Of a stretch of 64,000 bases of DNA, positions 47,173-56,310 are shown one piece after another (position 1 is the stretch's first letter; each line of letters begins with the position of its first letter). The position numbers and the translations under genes are program-made. The notes under the pieces are model-generated. The model was given only the letters and a program-made list of their open reading frames with translations. It was not told where the DNA came from and did no database searches. This DNA comes from Alphaproteobacteria bacterium (GTDB taxonomy: Bacteria; Pseudomonadota; Alphaproteobacteria; SHVP01), in the NCBI GenBank assembly GCA_040216735.1, contig JAVJOO010000005.1:186001-250000 (forward strand). Direction: 5' to 3'.

Positions 47173-48333
47173 ATGGCTGATCAAGGCGCTCACGGCCTCC
47201 TGCCCGATGCCACCCACGACGAATCCGCGCAACAGGGGTTCATCTACAGTCTCAAGACTCATCTGCAATCCAACGTGATCGGCGGCAATGCCAAGGTCTA
47301 TGCCGCCAACGTCGAACCCGCCTTCGTCAAAAAGAACGGCCGCGCGCCCAAGGATCGTCATGAGGTGCGCGCCAGCATGGCGCGCGAACCCTACTACCAG
47401 ATGTATTCGACGCTGCAGAAAAACTTGCAGATGATGAGCCAGGACGCCGTCGGCGATAGCATCTTCCGTCAGCTGCCGGGCCTGATCGGCGCGGCGAAAC
47501 ACATCGCTGCGCGCGCAAAGAAAAAAGGATCTCTGCGGCTCAACCCCGATGTGGCAATGCCGCGCTATCTCACGGCGGTCGACATTCACTTTACGCCGGG
47601 CTCCTATTACACCGATATGGCCGAAGACGATGTCTCGGCGGGCGCAAGGTACGATCGCGGATTCTTCCTCTACGTCATGGGTGCCCTGGGCAAGTACAAC
47701 GAGAACATGGGCGTCTCAAGCGCGCTGTGGCTCAAGAACAACCATCCTGATTTTAAGCCTGCGCGCATTCTCGAAATGGGATGCACGGCGGGGAACAGCT
47801 TGGTCCCCTATGTCGATATGTTTCCGAAGGCCGAGGTGCATGGCATCGACGTTGGCGCGCCGGTTCTGCGCTACGGACACGCCCGGGCGGAGTCGATGAA
47901 CAAACCAATTCATTTCTCGCAACAGAACGCCGAACACACCGACTTCGCCGACGACACTTTCGATCTCATCGTCTCGCACATCCTGCTGCACGAAACTTCG
48001 CGCCGCGGTGTCTACGGAATCATGAAGGAATGCCACCGCCTCCTGAAACCGGGCGGCATGGTCATTCATCTCGAAGCGGCCCTACGCTATGCCGAAATGA
48101 AACCGTACGATGCGTTCATCCGCGACTGGTCCACCCACAACAACGCTGAGCCGTTCTGGGGCACCGTCAAGGAAATGGACCTGGTCGAGCCCGCGTTGAA
48201 GGCCGGCTTCCGAAAGCAAGATATCATCCAAGACTACACGCCCCTGGTGACCGGCACGACCTATCTGATGGACACCGGCCGTGCGGCCAATGCCGGTCCC
48301 AAACAGTTCGTTTACGGCGCGATTAAAGCCTAA
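47173..48333 (+). CDS. SAM-dependent methyltransferase with novel N-terminal domain (paralogue A)
   Basis: The 386-residue protein has two parts. Residues 1-195 are an unrecognised domain with YAANVEPAFVKKNGRAPK then DRHEVRASM, EPYYQMYS and MPRYLTAVDIHF, shared with the genes at 55121 and 56311. Residues 199-350 are a class I methyltransferase: motif I ILEMGCTAGNS, acidic VHGIDVG, SQQNAEHTDFADDTFD and SHILLHETS. HFSQQNAE and LHETS are constant in all three copies. The ATG follows AAGGAACGGAAC. The gene lies 14 bases before the amidohydrolase gene, so it acts with it. The substrate is unknown; a small aromatic or polyketide-like acceptor is possible. Confidence 0.85.
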   Translation: MADQGAHGLLPDATHDESAQQGFIYSLKTHLQSNVIGGNAKVYAANVEPAFVKKNGRAPKDRHEVRASMAREPYYQMYSTLQKNLQMMSQDAVGDSIFRQLPGLIGAAKHIAARAKKKGSLRLNPDVAMPRYLTAVDIHFTPGSYYTDMAEDDVSAGARYDRGFFLYVMGALGKYNENMGVSSALWLKNNHPDFKPARILEMGCTAGNSLVPYVDMFPKAEVHGIDVGAPVLRYGHARAESMNKPIHFSQQNAEHTDFADDTFDLIVSHILLHETSRRGVYGIMKECHRLLKPGGMVIHLEAALRYAEMKPYDAFIRDWSTHNNAEPFWGTVKEMDLVEPALKAGFRKQDIIQDYTPLVTGTTYLMDTGRAANAGPKQFVYGAIKA

Positions 48334-48347
48334 GCGGAGGACGCCCC

Positions 48348-49466
48348 ATGGCCCGCCCCAACGGACAGATCATTATCGACTCGGACTCCCACGTCGAAGA
48401 GGCCGACGACGTCTGGAACCACCTCGACCCGGCCTACGCCCATCGCCGGCCGGTCATCGTGCAGCACCCCGGTCTACCCGGCCCCTACGCCCAGGACGCC
48501 TATTGGCTGATCGACGGCCAGATGTTCCCACGCCCTTACGGCTATGGCCCACTGATCTACGGCACCCCCGTCAGTTCGAAATTCGCCAAATCGAAAAAAT
48601 TCTCGATCGAAAGCCAAACCGTCGTCCCGCCGTCAGCCCGCATCGCCGACATGGACAAGCTCGGGATCGACATCCAGGTGCTGTTTCCCACGATCTTTCT
48701 CGACATGCTGTCGCTCGACATGCAGTTCGAAGCGGCCCTCATGGGCAGCTACAACACCTGGGCCGCCGAAACCTGTGCGGCCTTTCCCCAGCGCCTCAAG
48801 TTCGCCGCGCCCATTCCGGTGCGCAGTCCGGCACTGGCAGTCGAGGAGCTACGCCGGGTCAAGAAACTTGGTGCCGCCGCAATGCTGGTCTACGGCAGCG
48901 CCGGGGAACAGTTCCTCCACGAACCGCAGTTCGATCCGATCTGGGCCGAGGCAGAGGCGCTGGACATGCCGGTTGCCATGCACGTCGGCTGGAACATGCC
49001 CTCGGTCCACAAGAAAATGGACACGATCTTCGCGTCCGCCACCTTCGTCGCGGTCCCGATGATGTTCGGTCTATTCTCCATGATCGGCGGCGGCATCCTC
49101 GAGCGCCACCCCAAACTCCGGGTCGGGTTCTTCGAGGCCGGCGCCGACTGGCTGCCCTACCTCGTGCCGCGCATGGAACGCTACTGGGGTGTCTATTCGT
49201 CGAAGGGCTGGCCCGGCACGCCCAAGCGCAATCCCACCGAGTGGCTGGCCGGCGGCAACATCTACTTTTCGTGCGAAGGCGACGAACGCTACCTCCCCGA
49301 CGTCGCCGAGATGCTCGGCGAAGACCACTTGATGACCTCGGCCGATCTACCGCACGAAGAAGCGCTGGAGGATTCCATCGCAGAGATCGAGCAGCGCCCC
49401 GACCTGTCGGACACCCTCAAACGCAAAATTCTGGAAGAAAACCCGGCGCGGTTCTTTGGGTTTTAG
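48348..49466 (+). CDS. Metal-dependent amidohydrolase (ACMSD/LigW-type TIM barrel)
   Basis: The 372-residue enzyme opens with DSDSHVEEADD, the metal-ligand motif at the end of strand one of amidohydrolase-2 proteins. The second metal His is in MPVAMHVGWN, the next ligand or catalytic Glu in FFEAGADWLPY, and the Asp in TSADLPHEE near the C-terminus. Relatives decarboxylate ring acids or hydrolyse lactones and amides of aromatic catabolites. It is co-transcribed with methyltransferase A (14-base gap) and ends with a four-base overlap against the convergent bicupin gene. Confidence 0.88.
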   Translation: MARPNGQIIIDSDSHVEEADDVWNHLDPAYAHRRPVIVQHPGLPGPYAQDAYWLIDGQMFPRPYGYGPLIYGTPVSSKFAKSKKFSIESQTVVPPSARIADMDKLGIDIQVLFPTIFLDMLSLDMQFEAALMGSYNTWAAETCAAFPQRLKFAAPIPVRSPALAVEELRRVKKLGAAAMLVYGSAGEQFLHEPQFDPIWAEAEALDMPVAMHVGWNMPSVHKKMDTIFASATFVAVPMMFGLFSMIGGGILERHPKLRVGFFEAGADWLPYLVPRMERYWGVYSSKGWPGTPKRNPTEWLAGGNIYFSCEGDERYLPDVAEMLGEDHLMTSADLPHEEALEDSIAEIEQRPDLSDTLKRKILEENPARFFGF

Positions 49467-50245
49467 TTTTTGTACTCGTCCAACCGGCTCGCCGGAACGA
49501 AATCCAGCTTACCGCCGAAGTTGATATAGGCCAGCGCACCGCCCTTACTTGCGGGGCGGGACTGCACGGTCAGCGGCGGCTTGAACAGGTAGGTGCCGGC
49601 CCCATAGGTCGCGCCGTCGTCGGTCTCCATGCTCCCTTCGAGGACGAACAATTCCTCGTACACGGTGTGGAAATGATCGCCGTTGGGGCTTTCCCAGCCC
49701 GGCAGGAAGCGTACCAGCATCGACCCCTCGCCGGTTTCGGGGTGCTTGCTCAGCAGGCGCCGCCGGAGCGTGACCTTGCCGGTCGCATCCTTCACGTCGA
49801 TCCAGTCTCCTGCCTCGGGGTCGGCCAGCACGGTGACGCCGCGCGGGTCCACTTTGCCGTTCAACGGATACGGCGTATCGGTGTCGGTATCAGGGTGCAG
49901 ACAGAAGTCGAGCTCCTTGCTGCACCGTGAAAGGAACCAGGCCTCATCGTCGATCCGGCTACGGAATCCGTGCACGGTTTCGGCCGGGTGGAAGCAATAG
50001 GATTTGGGGCCAAGCCAGTTCTCGCCGTCGAAGGTGAAGGTGCCTTTGATGACCAACAACTCTTCGTCCATGTGGTGATAGTGCGCGCTTGGCGGCGGCT
50101 TGTAGCCGCGCTTGGGATCGATGCACTGGAACGCGGTGCGCGCGCCGTTCTCGGGGTCGTGGCTCAGCATCTTGGTGAACAGGCCCGGCTGTTCACCCTG
50201 CTCCCACTCCATCTTGTTGGTATCGAGGAAAGTATAGGGGCGCAT
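49463..50245 (-). CDS. Two-cupin-domain protein (probable metal dioxygenase/isomerase)
   Basis: The 260-residue protein contains two cupin barrels. The first metal motif is SAHYHHMDEELLVIKG and the second is GDHFHTVYEELFVLEG; both keep HxH and Glu for an iron or zinc site. It is soluble with no signal peptide. In a set of aromatic-type genes it could be a ring-cleaving dioxygenase or an isomerase, which is inference. The gene follows the acetoacetate-decarboxylase-like gene by twelve bases, so they form an operon. Confidence 0.82.
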   Translation of the reverse strand: MRPYTFLDTNKMEWEQGEQPGLFTKMLSHDPENGARTAFQCIDPKRGYKPPPSAHYHHMDEELLVIKGTFTFDGENWLGPKSYCFHPAETVHGFRSRIDDEAWFLSRCSKELDFCLHPDTDTDTPYPLNGKVDPRGVTVLADPEAGDWIDVKDATGKVTLRRRLLSKHPETGEGSMLVRFLPGWESPNGDHFHTVYEELFVLEGSMETDDGATYGAGTYLFKPPLTVQSRPASKGGALAYINFGGKLDFVPASRLDEYKN

Positions 50246-50257
50246 CGCGTCTCTCCC

Positions 50258-51187
50258 TTATTCCACGACCGCCGGGACCCAGTTTTCCCAGACGATCTTG
50301 CCCAATTTTAAATCCCAGCTCACGTCGATCATCCAAGCCCGACCGGTGTTCTTGGGATTGAGTTTCCAAATGTCCGACATGGCTTGACCCGGCAGTTCGC
50401 AAAAGCCGCGGCCGCGCCACACCGAATGCGCCTTGAACGAGCCCGACAGGCCCTGGCGGATCACCTGTTTCAACGCCGGACGCCCTTCTTCGGGCATCTG
50501 CACCTTGCGCACCGACAACCAGTTGCCACCGAGCGGTACGTCCTTCAGCTCGCACGTATCCTCCAGCGTGACCGAGGCGCGCATGATGGTCTCGCCTCGC
50601 CGCGTGATCTTGGCGTTGACGCCGCTGCCCATGATCTGCAGCTCGTTATGGTCGCACACCAGCTTGGGCCGGCCCGAAACTTCGCGCGCCGCGATCATCG
50701 CCTCGTCCGTCGAGGTCCAGATGTAGGGAATGTAGCTGCCAAGCTCGTCGCCGAGCTTGACCTTGAGGACGATCATGCCCTCCTGGAACTTGAGCGAGGT
50801 CGGCATCTGGCGGTTGTCACCGATACAGCACAACGCCGTCGTACCTTCCGCCCATTGCAGCGGATCGGGGACCGACGCCCACGCCGCTTCGGGATCGGGC
50901 TCGAACTCGACGCAAATCATCCGTGCCGGATCCATCGGGTGCGGCGGTTTGGTATAGGGCGAGCTCGCGAACGGCGTGCTCCAGCCCTCCGGCTTGATCT
51001 TTTTCTTCGGCCCCGACGGGCGTGGCACCCAGGTCGGTTCGGTCGGGGTGATCTGGGCGCTCTTCAACAGATGTGCCGTGGCACTTGTCGTAGACGCCTT
51101 TGTCTTGGCCGGTTTCCCGTTGCTTCGCTTCAACGGCAAAGCCTTGCTTGCCGTTGATTTCGCCTTGCCCTTACGCGTCGACGCCAT
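50258..51187 (-). CDS. Acetoacetate-decarboxylase-family enzyme with basic N-terminal tail
   Basis: The 309-residue protein has a Lys/Ala/Ser/Thr/Pro-rich tail in residues 1-67 (for example KGKAKSTASKALPLKRSNGK), unusual for this family. The rest is the acetoacetate decarboxylase fold with AAREVSGRPKLV, where Lys175 corresponds to the Schiff-base lysine of the E-x-x-G-x-P-K motif. It probably acts on a beta-keto acid or ring carbonyl compound. The tail resembles those of the two H1-like proteins in composition. It is the first gene before the bicupin; the divergent SDR lies 134 bases away. Confidence 0.8.
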   Translation of the reverse strand: MASTRKGKAKSTASKALPLKRSNGKPAKTKASTTSATAHLLKSAQITPTEPTWVPRPSGPKKKIKPEGWSTPFASSPYTKPPHPMDPARMICVEFEPDPEAAWASVPDPLQWAEGTTALCCIGDNRQMPTSLKFQEGMIVLKVKLGDELGSYIPYIWTSTDEAMIAAREVSGRPKLVCDHNELQIMGSGVNAKITRRGETIMRASVTLEDTCELKDVPLGGNWLSVRKVQMPEEGRPALKQVIRQGLSGSFKAHSVWRGRGFCELPGQAMSDIWKLNPKNTGRAWMIDVSWDLKLGKIVWENWVPAVVE

Positions 51188-51321
51188 GATCCGCTCCCCT
51201 ACCGCGTGCGACCGCTGTGGGCCGCGTCAGCTATAGTATAGTCCGTAATTAACCCGACGTAGCCGTGTCCCGTCGACCCCGGTCCACCAGGAGAACGGCG
51301 CCAAAGGCGCCTGCAAAACCC

Positions 51322-52080
51322 ATGGCTCAACCCCTCGACGGCAAGGTCGCCATTGTCACCGGCGCGGGCGGCGGCCTGGGCCGCGCACAGGCCCACGCCC
51401 TGGCCCGATTGGGGGCGCAAGTGATCGCCCACGATCGCGACGCCGAAGCGGTCGCCAATACGGTCGCGGCCCTCTTGGCCGAGGGCGCCAGCGGCGAAGC
51501 CGCGATCGGCGACATTGCCGATACCGCCGCCTTCCGGCAGGCCGCCGCCGACATCGAACGGCGCCACGGCCGCATCGACATCCTCGTCAACAATGCCGGC
51601 ATTGGCGGCGGCGAACCCTTCGAGGACGTCAGCGAAGCGCGTTTCGACGAGATCTTCCGCACCAACGTCCGCGCACCGTTCTTTGCCGCCCAGGCCGTGA
51701 TCGGCGGCATGAAGGCCCGGGGCTGGGGGCGCATCGTCAATATTTCCTCGCTGATCGCGCTGCGCGGCGCCGACGGCAACCCGCACTACGCCGGCAGCAA
51801 GACTGCGTTGTTCGGCTTCACCCGCTCATGGGCGATCGAGTTCGCGCCCTACGGCATCACGGTCAATACCGTGGTCCCCTCTTTCATCGAAACGCCCATG
51901 GCGACCGCCCATTTCGACGACGCTGAATTCGCTCGGCGCGCCGCCGCCAACCCGGCCCAACGTCTTGCCACGCCCGAGGACGTCGCCGGCGTCGTCGCCT
52001 ACCTTGCCGGCCCGGGTGCCGCGTTCGTCAACGGCCAAACCATCAGCCCCAACGGCGGCGACTTCGTCGGCGCGATGTAG
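51322..52080 (+). CDS. Short-chain dehydrogenase/reductase
   Basis: Classical SDR of 252 residues with the complete active site: VTGAGGGLGRAQAHAL cofactor motif, LVNNAGIGGG, NISSLIAL with the catalytic Ser, and HYAGSKTALFGF with YxxxK. The C-terminal PSFIETPM and GQTISPNGGDFVG fit 3-oxoacyl or alcohol dehydrogenase types. The ATG at 51322 was chosen because it starts the usual MAQPLDGKVAIVTG; an upstream in-frame start adds a basic stretch without family support. It ends two bases before the convergent M20 gene. Confidence 0.9.
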   Translation: MAQPLDGKVAIVTGAGGGLGRAQAHALARLGAQVIAHDRDAEAVANTVAALLAEGASGEAAIGDIADTAAFRQAAADIERRHGRIDILVNNAGIGGGEPFEDVSEARFDEIFRTNVRAPFFAAQAVIGGMKARGWGRIVNISSLIALRGADGNPHYAGSKTALFGFTRSWAIEFAPYGITVNTVVPSFIETPMATAHFDDAEFARRAAANPAQRLATPEDVAGVVAYLAGPGAAFVNGQTISPNGGDFVGAM

Positions 52081-52082
52081 CG

Positions 52083-53249
52083 CTAGGCGCGAACCGGCAA
52101 CAGGTCGTGCGCCAGTTGCACCCAGTAACGGGCACCCAGCGTCAGGATGTCGTCGTTAAAGTCGTAATGCGGGTTGTGGACCATGCATGCGTTCTCCCCC
52201 GCACCGTTGCCGATCAGAATGTAGCACCCCGGTCGCGCTTGCAGCATGAAGGCAAAGTCCTCCGAACCCATTAGCGGCGGCGTGTTCGGATCGACGTTGG
52301 CCGCGCCGACGACCTTGGCGGCGGCCGCTGCGGCATAGCCGGTTTCGTCGCCGGTATTGACCGTCGCCGGATAGCAGCGGTCGTACCGCATCTCGAAGGA
52401 TGCCCCGAACGCCGCACACAAACGCTCGCCCATCTCGCGCAATTGACGCTCCATTCGGTCGCGGGTATCGGTGCGAAAGGTGCGGATCGTACCGCCCAGT
52501 TCGATGCGGTCGGGAATGACGTTATAGGCATCCCCTCCGTGGAACTTGGTTACGCTCAGCACGACCGAGTCGATTGGATCGGTGGCGCGACTGACCAGGG
52601 ACTGCCAGGCGGTGACCAACTGGGCGCCGACGACGATCGGATCGATCCCGGTTTGCGGCAACGCCGCGTGCGACCCCTTGCCCTGGATATGCACGGTGAA
52701 CCGATCGAAGGCAGCCATGATCGGCCCTTGGCGGACGGCAAAGCGCCCGACATCCAGTCCCGGCATGTTGTGCATGCCGTAAACCGATTCGCAGGGAAAT
52801 TTCTCGAACAGCCCTTCCTCGACCATCACCCCGCCGCCGCCCTCGTTCTCCTCTGCGGGTTGGAAAATAAAATGGACGGTGCCGTCGAATTCGCGGGTCT
52901 CGGCGAGGTACCGCGCCGCCCCCAGCAGCATCGTGGTGTGGCCGTCGTGACCGCAGGCATGCATCTTGCCCCGGTGGGTCGACCGATGGTCGAAGTCGTT
53001 AAGCTCTTCGATCGGCAGTGCGTCCATGTCGGCTCGCAACCCAATGGCGCGGTTCCCTGTGCCAGCCTTGAGAACGCCGACGACACCGGTCTTGGCCAGG
53101 CCGCGATGGACCTCGATCCCATAGGACTCGAGCCGCTCAGCCACCAAATCGGCGGTACGGAATTCCTCGAACGCCGTCTCGGGGTGGGCGTGGATATCGC
53201 GCCGCAGCGCCGTCAGATCGTCCTCCCAAGATGTCCACCGGTCTGCCAT
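52083..53249 (-). CDS. M20-family metal-dependent amidohydrolase (hippurate-hydrolase type)
   Basis: The 388-residue enzyme removes acyl groups from amino acids or cleaves amide-linked conjugates. The metal-binding site is visible: HACGHDGHTTMLLGAA, the Asp in RADMDALPIEE, QPAEENEGGG with the catalytic Glu, and MGSEDFAFM and HNPHYDFND near the end. The dimer domain begins KGSHAALPQTGIDPI. The ATG at 53249 has AAGGAGGCG nearby. Genes for SDR and bicupin on either side suggest work on a ring conjugate. Confidence 0.93.
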   Translation of the reverse strand: MADRWTSWEDDLTALRRDIHAHPETAFEEFRTADLVAERLESYGIEVHRGLAKTGVVGVLKAGTGNRAIGLRADMDALPIEELNDFDHRSTHRGKMHACGHDGHTTMLLGAARYLAETREFDGTVHFIFQPAEENEGGGGVMVEEGLFEKFPCESVYGMHNMPGLDVGRFAVRQGPIMAAFDRFTVHIQGKGSHAALPQTGIDPIVVGAQLVTAWQSLVSRATDPIDSVVLSVTKFHGGDAYNVIPDRIELGGTIRTFRTDTRDRMERQLREMGERLCAAFGASFEMRYDRCYPATVNTGDETGYAAAAAAKVVGAANVDPNTPPLMGSEDFAFMLQARPGCYILIGNGAGENACMVHNPHYDFNDDILTLGARYWVQLAHDLLPVRA

Positions 53250-53328
53250 GCCATGCGCCTCCTTGATGAGGGACGATGGCACCACTCGCGCGGGACGGCG
53301 TCAAGGCATCGGGGAGCGGGACGGAGAA

Positions 53329-53715
53329 CTAGGGTTGGGCGATGCGCCAGACTCCGGCTAAACCGTGCCCAGTGATGTCGCCCTCGTTCTTATCCTTCGA
53401 CCAGCGGTAGAGCGGCTTTCCGGCGTAGGTCCATTGCACGGTTCCATCGTCGCGCTCGATGGCCAGGAAGCGGCCGATCCGCTCGTCCTTCTTGCGCGCG
53501 GTCAGCGGCGGCCAATTCTGCGCGCAGGCTGCCTTGCATGAGGATTCAAAAGCCGCGTCGCGGTCGTAGACATAAAGGGTCATGCCGTCGTCGTCGGCCA
53601 GTGCGCGTCCGTGTTCGGTCTTAACGACCTTAACGCCGCGCGGCGCGTCGAAAGACCAAGCAGGCGTTCCCCATAGCAACGCGGCAACCACGGCAGCGAT
53701 CGTTCGGTGCAACAT
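53329..53715 (-). CDS. Secreted COG4315-type repeat protein
   Basis: The 128-residue protein has a signal peptide (MLHRTIAAVVAALLWGTPAW). The mature part has GMTLYVYDRD and SSCKAACAQNWPPL, then WTYAGKPLYRWSKDKNEGD and TGHGLAGVWRI. These are the two halves of the secreted repeat family (COG4315) found in many alphaproteobacteria, of unknown function. The Cys pair in SCKAAC probably forms a disulphide. The start at 53715 has GGGGGAA before it. It is a lone gene between the M20 and FAD genes. Confidence 0.88.
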   Translation of the reverse strand: MLHRTIAAVVAALLWGTPAWSFDAPRGVKVVKTEHGRALADDDGMTLYVYDRDAAFESSCKAACAQNWPPLTARKKDERIGRFLAIERDDGTVQWTYAGKPLYRWSKDKNEGDITGHGLAGVWRIAQP

Positions 53716-53783
53716 CGATTCCCCCAAATCGTTTCGTCACACTGGAGTCTCGTCACAGTCGGCGTGACCGTCTGTGACGGTCG

Positions 53784-54983
53784 TCACGCGATAGTTTCGG
53801 CCCGCCGCAGTCCTTCGATCATGGAGGAACGCATCAGGAAGTCCCGCGCTTTCTTTTTATCCAACGCGGTTTGCTGGGTTTCCCGGAAGTTGGCGAGCCG
53901 GACCTTGGGGTCGCGCTCGTTCAACAGCTTGCGATTGCGCTCGGCCTGGGCCTGCACGTTCTCCACCGCGATCGGTTGACGCTGGCGGGTGTAGCGGTCG
54001 AATAGGCTTTCGTCGCCCTCGCCGCGCCACACCGCAGTCAACTTGTCGGTCAGATTGACGGCATCGTGGATCCCGCCGTTCATGCCCATGCCGCCCAGCG
54101 GGTTGTTCAGGTGTGCGGCATCGCCGGCAAGGAAGATTCGGCCCATGTTGTAAGTCGTCGCAACGCGTTGATGGATCCGGTAGATCGTCTTGTGCAACAG
54201 GTCGTAAGGCTCAGACTTCGCGTGAATGCCGTTCAGACGTTTCTGAATGCTTTCGTCGGCAATGGCCTCTTCCTGGGTTTCGCCGTCCCGCGAGGGGAAC
54301 AGCGCACGCCACTTGCCGATGACTCGCAACAGCACGAACCATTCGTCCGAATCCGACACGTAATTGATCAGCGACAGGTTCGGCATGTAGTCCCGGAACT
54401 CAAACGTCGTCGTGCCCTGGACGAACCACTCAGGATAGGTAACGCCCTCGAAGCCGATGCCAAGCTTGATCCGCACAGCGCTACTGGCGCCGTCCGCCCC
54501 AATCAAGTAGCGACCGCGAACCGTTACCTTTTCGCCCTCACGGTTCACCACCGCCCAGGCCGAATCGGCGTCCTGGCCGACGTCTTCTAAGCGGCTGTTG
54601 AACCAGACCTCGACATTGTCCCAATTCTTGATCTTTTCGAGGATCAACCGCGTCAGCTTGTGCTGTTCGCATTGCAGCCGGTAGGGATGCGCCGTCTCGT
54701 CCTTGATCAGACTAAGATCGAACTCGGCCCGTTCGCCGGTTTCCCGGTCGCGGAATTGCCAGGTGGGGGCCAGCAGGCCATCGGCGATCATCTGCTGGGT
54801 GATGCCGTATTCGTCGAGCATATCCAGGGTCGGCGGATGGTGGGTCGAGGCGCGCAAATCGATCGCGAGGTCAGGATTGGCCTCGACAACCAGCACCGGA
54901 ATCCCTCGATCTGCCAAGCGTAGAGCAGCGACCAGGCCAACCGGCCCCGCCCCCGCGATAACTACCCGATCCTCAGCGGCCAT
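53784..54983 (-). CDS. FAD-dependent aromatic hydroxylase (PHBH/MhpA-type)
   Basis: The 399-residue flavoprotein monooxygenase has VVIAGAGPVGLVAALRLA (FAD motif), YLIGADGASSAVR (the DG motif that also contacts NADPH) and RIFLAGDAAHLNNPLGG with GMNGGIHDAVNL (second FAD site). This is the order of para-hydroxybenzoate hydroxylase and phenol-type hydroxylases. It probably adds an OH to a phenolic ring. The ATG at 54983 (MAAEDRVVIAGAG) follows AAGGGAG. It diverges from methyltransferase B, matching a hydroxylation-then-methylation scheme. Confidence 0.9.
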   Translation of the reverse strand: MAAEDRVVIAGAGPVGLVAALRLADRGIPVLVVEANPDLAIDLRASTHHPPTLDMLDEYGITQQMIADGLLAPTWQFRDRETGERAEFDLSLIKDETAHPYRLQCEQHKLTRLILEKIKNWDNVEVWFNSRLEDVGQDADSAWAVVNREGEKVTVRGRYLIGADGASSAVRIKLGIGFEGVTYPEWFVQGTTTFEFRDYMPNLSLINYVSDSDEWFVLLRVIGKWRALFPSRDGETQEEAIADESIQKRLNGIHAKSEPYDLLHKTIYRIHQRVATTYNMGRIFLAGDAAHLNNPLGGMGMNGGIHDAVNLTDKLTAVWRGEGDESLFDRYTRQRQPIAVENVQAQAERNRKLLNERDPKVRLANFRETQQTALDKKKARDFLMRSSMIEGLRRAETIA

Positions 54984-55074
54984 GGGCCGTACTCCCTTCA
55001 AATTCTTGGCATTTCCCCGGGACCACGGAGCGAACGGCACCGCTCATTCCTCGAAACCGGGGAGCGCCTTGTTA

Positions 55075-55080
55075 TATAAT
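55075..55080 (+). promoter_or_regulatory. Candidate -10 box for the methyltransferase B-C-KA2 run
   Basis: A perfect TATAAT lies 41 bases before the ATG of methyltransferase B in the 137-base divergent gap shared with the FAD hydroxylase gene. A clear -35 element is not seen. Confidence 0.4.
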
Positions 55081-55120
55081 AGCGGTTAGGCAGATCAAAC
55101 ACGCTGAGGAGATCATTCGC

Positions 55121-56230
55121 ATGGCGGTCGTCAATCACATGTTCCTGGAGGCCAACCACGACGAAAACGCCCGCGACGCGTTCGTCCTGAACCTCAAATG
55201 GCATATCAACCTCGGCCTCGCCCCTGGGCTGAAAAAGGTATACGAGCAGCGGGCCAAGCCCGCTTTCAAAAAGGAGACCGGGCGCGACTTCAAGAATCGC
55301 CACGAACTGCGCAAACAGATGCTCGACGAGGACTACTTTCAGTCCTGGGCCTCGATGTGGCGGACGGCCCAGCACCTTATGTGGGAATCGGCCGAAACCA
55401 AGATCGACCGCCAGTACGACGAGTTGGTCGACAAGACGACCGTCAAAGGGAAGAAGCTGGGAAGCCTCAAGACCAACCCCAACTTAGAAGTTCCGCGGTA
55501 CGTCGCCGCGGTCGATATTCACGAGCAGCCCGGCGGCTATGGCTTCGACATGGGCGACGGCGATATTACAGCCGGGGCGTTCTACGATGCCGCCGGCGGC
55601 CTCTATGGTCGCGGCCAGGGCTTGGCGATGGGCGACAGCCCGGCCCAGGCACTGATCAATTTCATCAAGTCCCGCTACCCCGACCTCAAGCCGAAGCGCA
55701 TTCTCGATCAGGGATGTTCGGTGGGCGGCAGCACGATCGCTTGGGTCGACGCCTTTCCCGACGCTGAAGTGCATGCCATCGACGTCAGCGCAGGGATGCT
55801 GCGCATGGCCCATGCCAAGCTCGAGAAGCTCGGCAGGCGGGTACATTTCTCGCAGCAGAACGCCGAGCACACGGAGTTCCCGGACAACTATTTCGACCTG
55901 ATCATCTCAAACATCATGCTGCACGAAACCTCGGGCAAAGCGCTGCCGCGGATCATGAAGGATTGCTATCGCATCCTGAAGCCGGGTGGGGTCGTTGCTC
56001 ACATGGATGTGCCCCTGCGCAACCGCGAACTGGACGTCTACACCCAGTGGTACCGGGATTGGAGCACGCACTTCAACAACGAGCCGTTCTGGGGCGCGCT
56101 GCACGATCTGGACATCAAGAAACCGATCCTCGCGGCCGGTTTCAAGAAAGAAGAAGCCTTCGACGAGCTTATCCCGAACACCGCCGGTAACGGTGGGGTG
56201 TGGTGGGCGGCCGGCGGGCGTAAAACCTAA
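55121..56230 (+). CDS. SAM-dependent methyltransferase with novel N-terminal domain (paralogue B)
   Basis: The 369-residue protein repeats the design of paralogue A. The N-terminal domain has YEQRAKPAFKKETGRDFK, NRHELRKQM, AQHLMWES and VPRYVAAVDIHEQPGGY. Methyltransferase motif I is ILDQGCSVGGST (194-205), followed by VHAIDVSAGML, HFSQQNAEHTEFPD and SNIMLHETS. Upstream GAGGAGATC is a good ribosome site. It opens the run B, C and KA-tail protein 2. It starts about 140 bases after the divergent FAD hydroxylase gene. Substrate unknown. Confidence 0.85.
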   Translation: MAVVNHMFLEANHDENARDAFVLNLKWHINLGLAPGLKKVYEQRAKPAFKKETGRDFKNRHELRKQMLDEDYFQSWASMWRTAQHLMWESAETKIDRQYDELVDKTTVKGKKLGSLKTNPNLEVPRYVAAVDIHEQPGGYGFDMGDGDITAGAFYDAAGGLYGRGQGLAMGDSPAQALINFIKSRYPDLKPKRILDQGCSVGGSTIAWVDAFPDAEVHAIDVSAGMLRMAHAKLEKLGRRVHFSQQNAEHTEFPDNYFDLIISNIMLHETSGKALPRIMKDCYRILKPGGVVAHMDVPLRNRELDVYTQWYRDWSTHFNNEPFWGALHDLDIKKPILAAGFKKEEAFDELIPNTAGNGGVWWAAGGRKT

Positions 56231-56253
56231 CCGCTCCCCCCAAGATTATACCC

Positions 56254-56278
56254 GCCGGCGCTCTTAACGGGCGCCGGC
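56254..56278 (+). other. Intercistronic hairpin between methyltransferases B and C
   Basis: GCCGGCGC pairs with GCGCCGGC around a nine-base loop, about 25 bases after the stop of B and 33 before the start of C. No T run follows; it is likely an mRNA stability or partial termination element. Confidence 0.5.
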
Positions 56279-56310
56279 ATCGACGATCCCTAGCCCGGAG
56301 GTAAGCCTAA

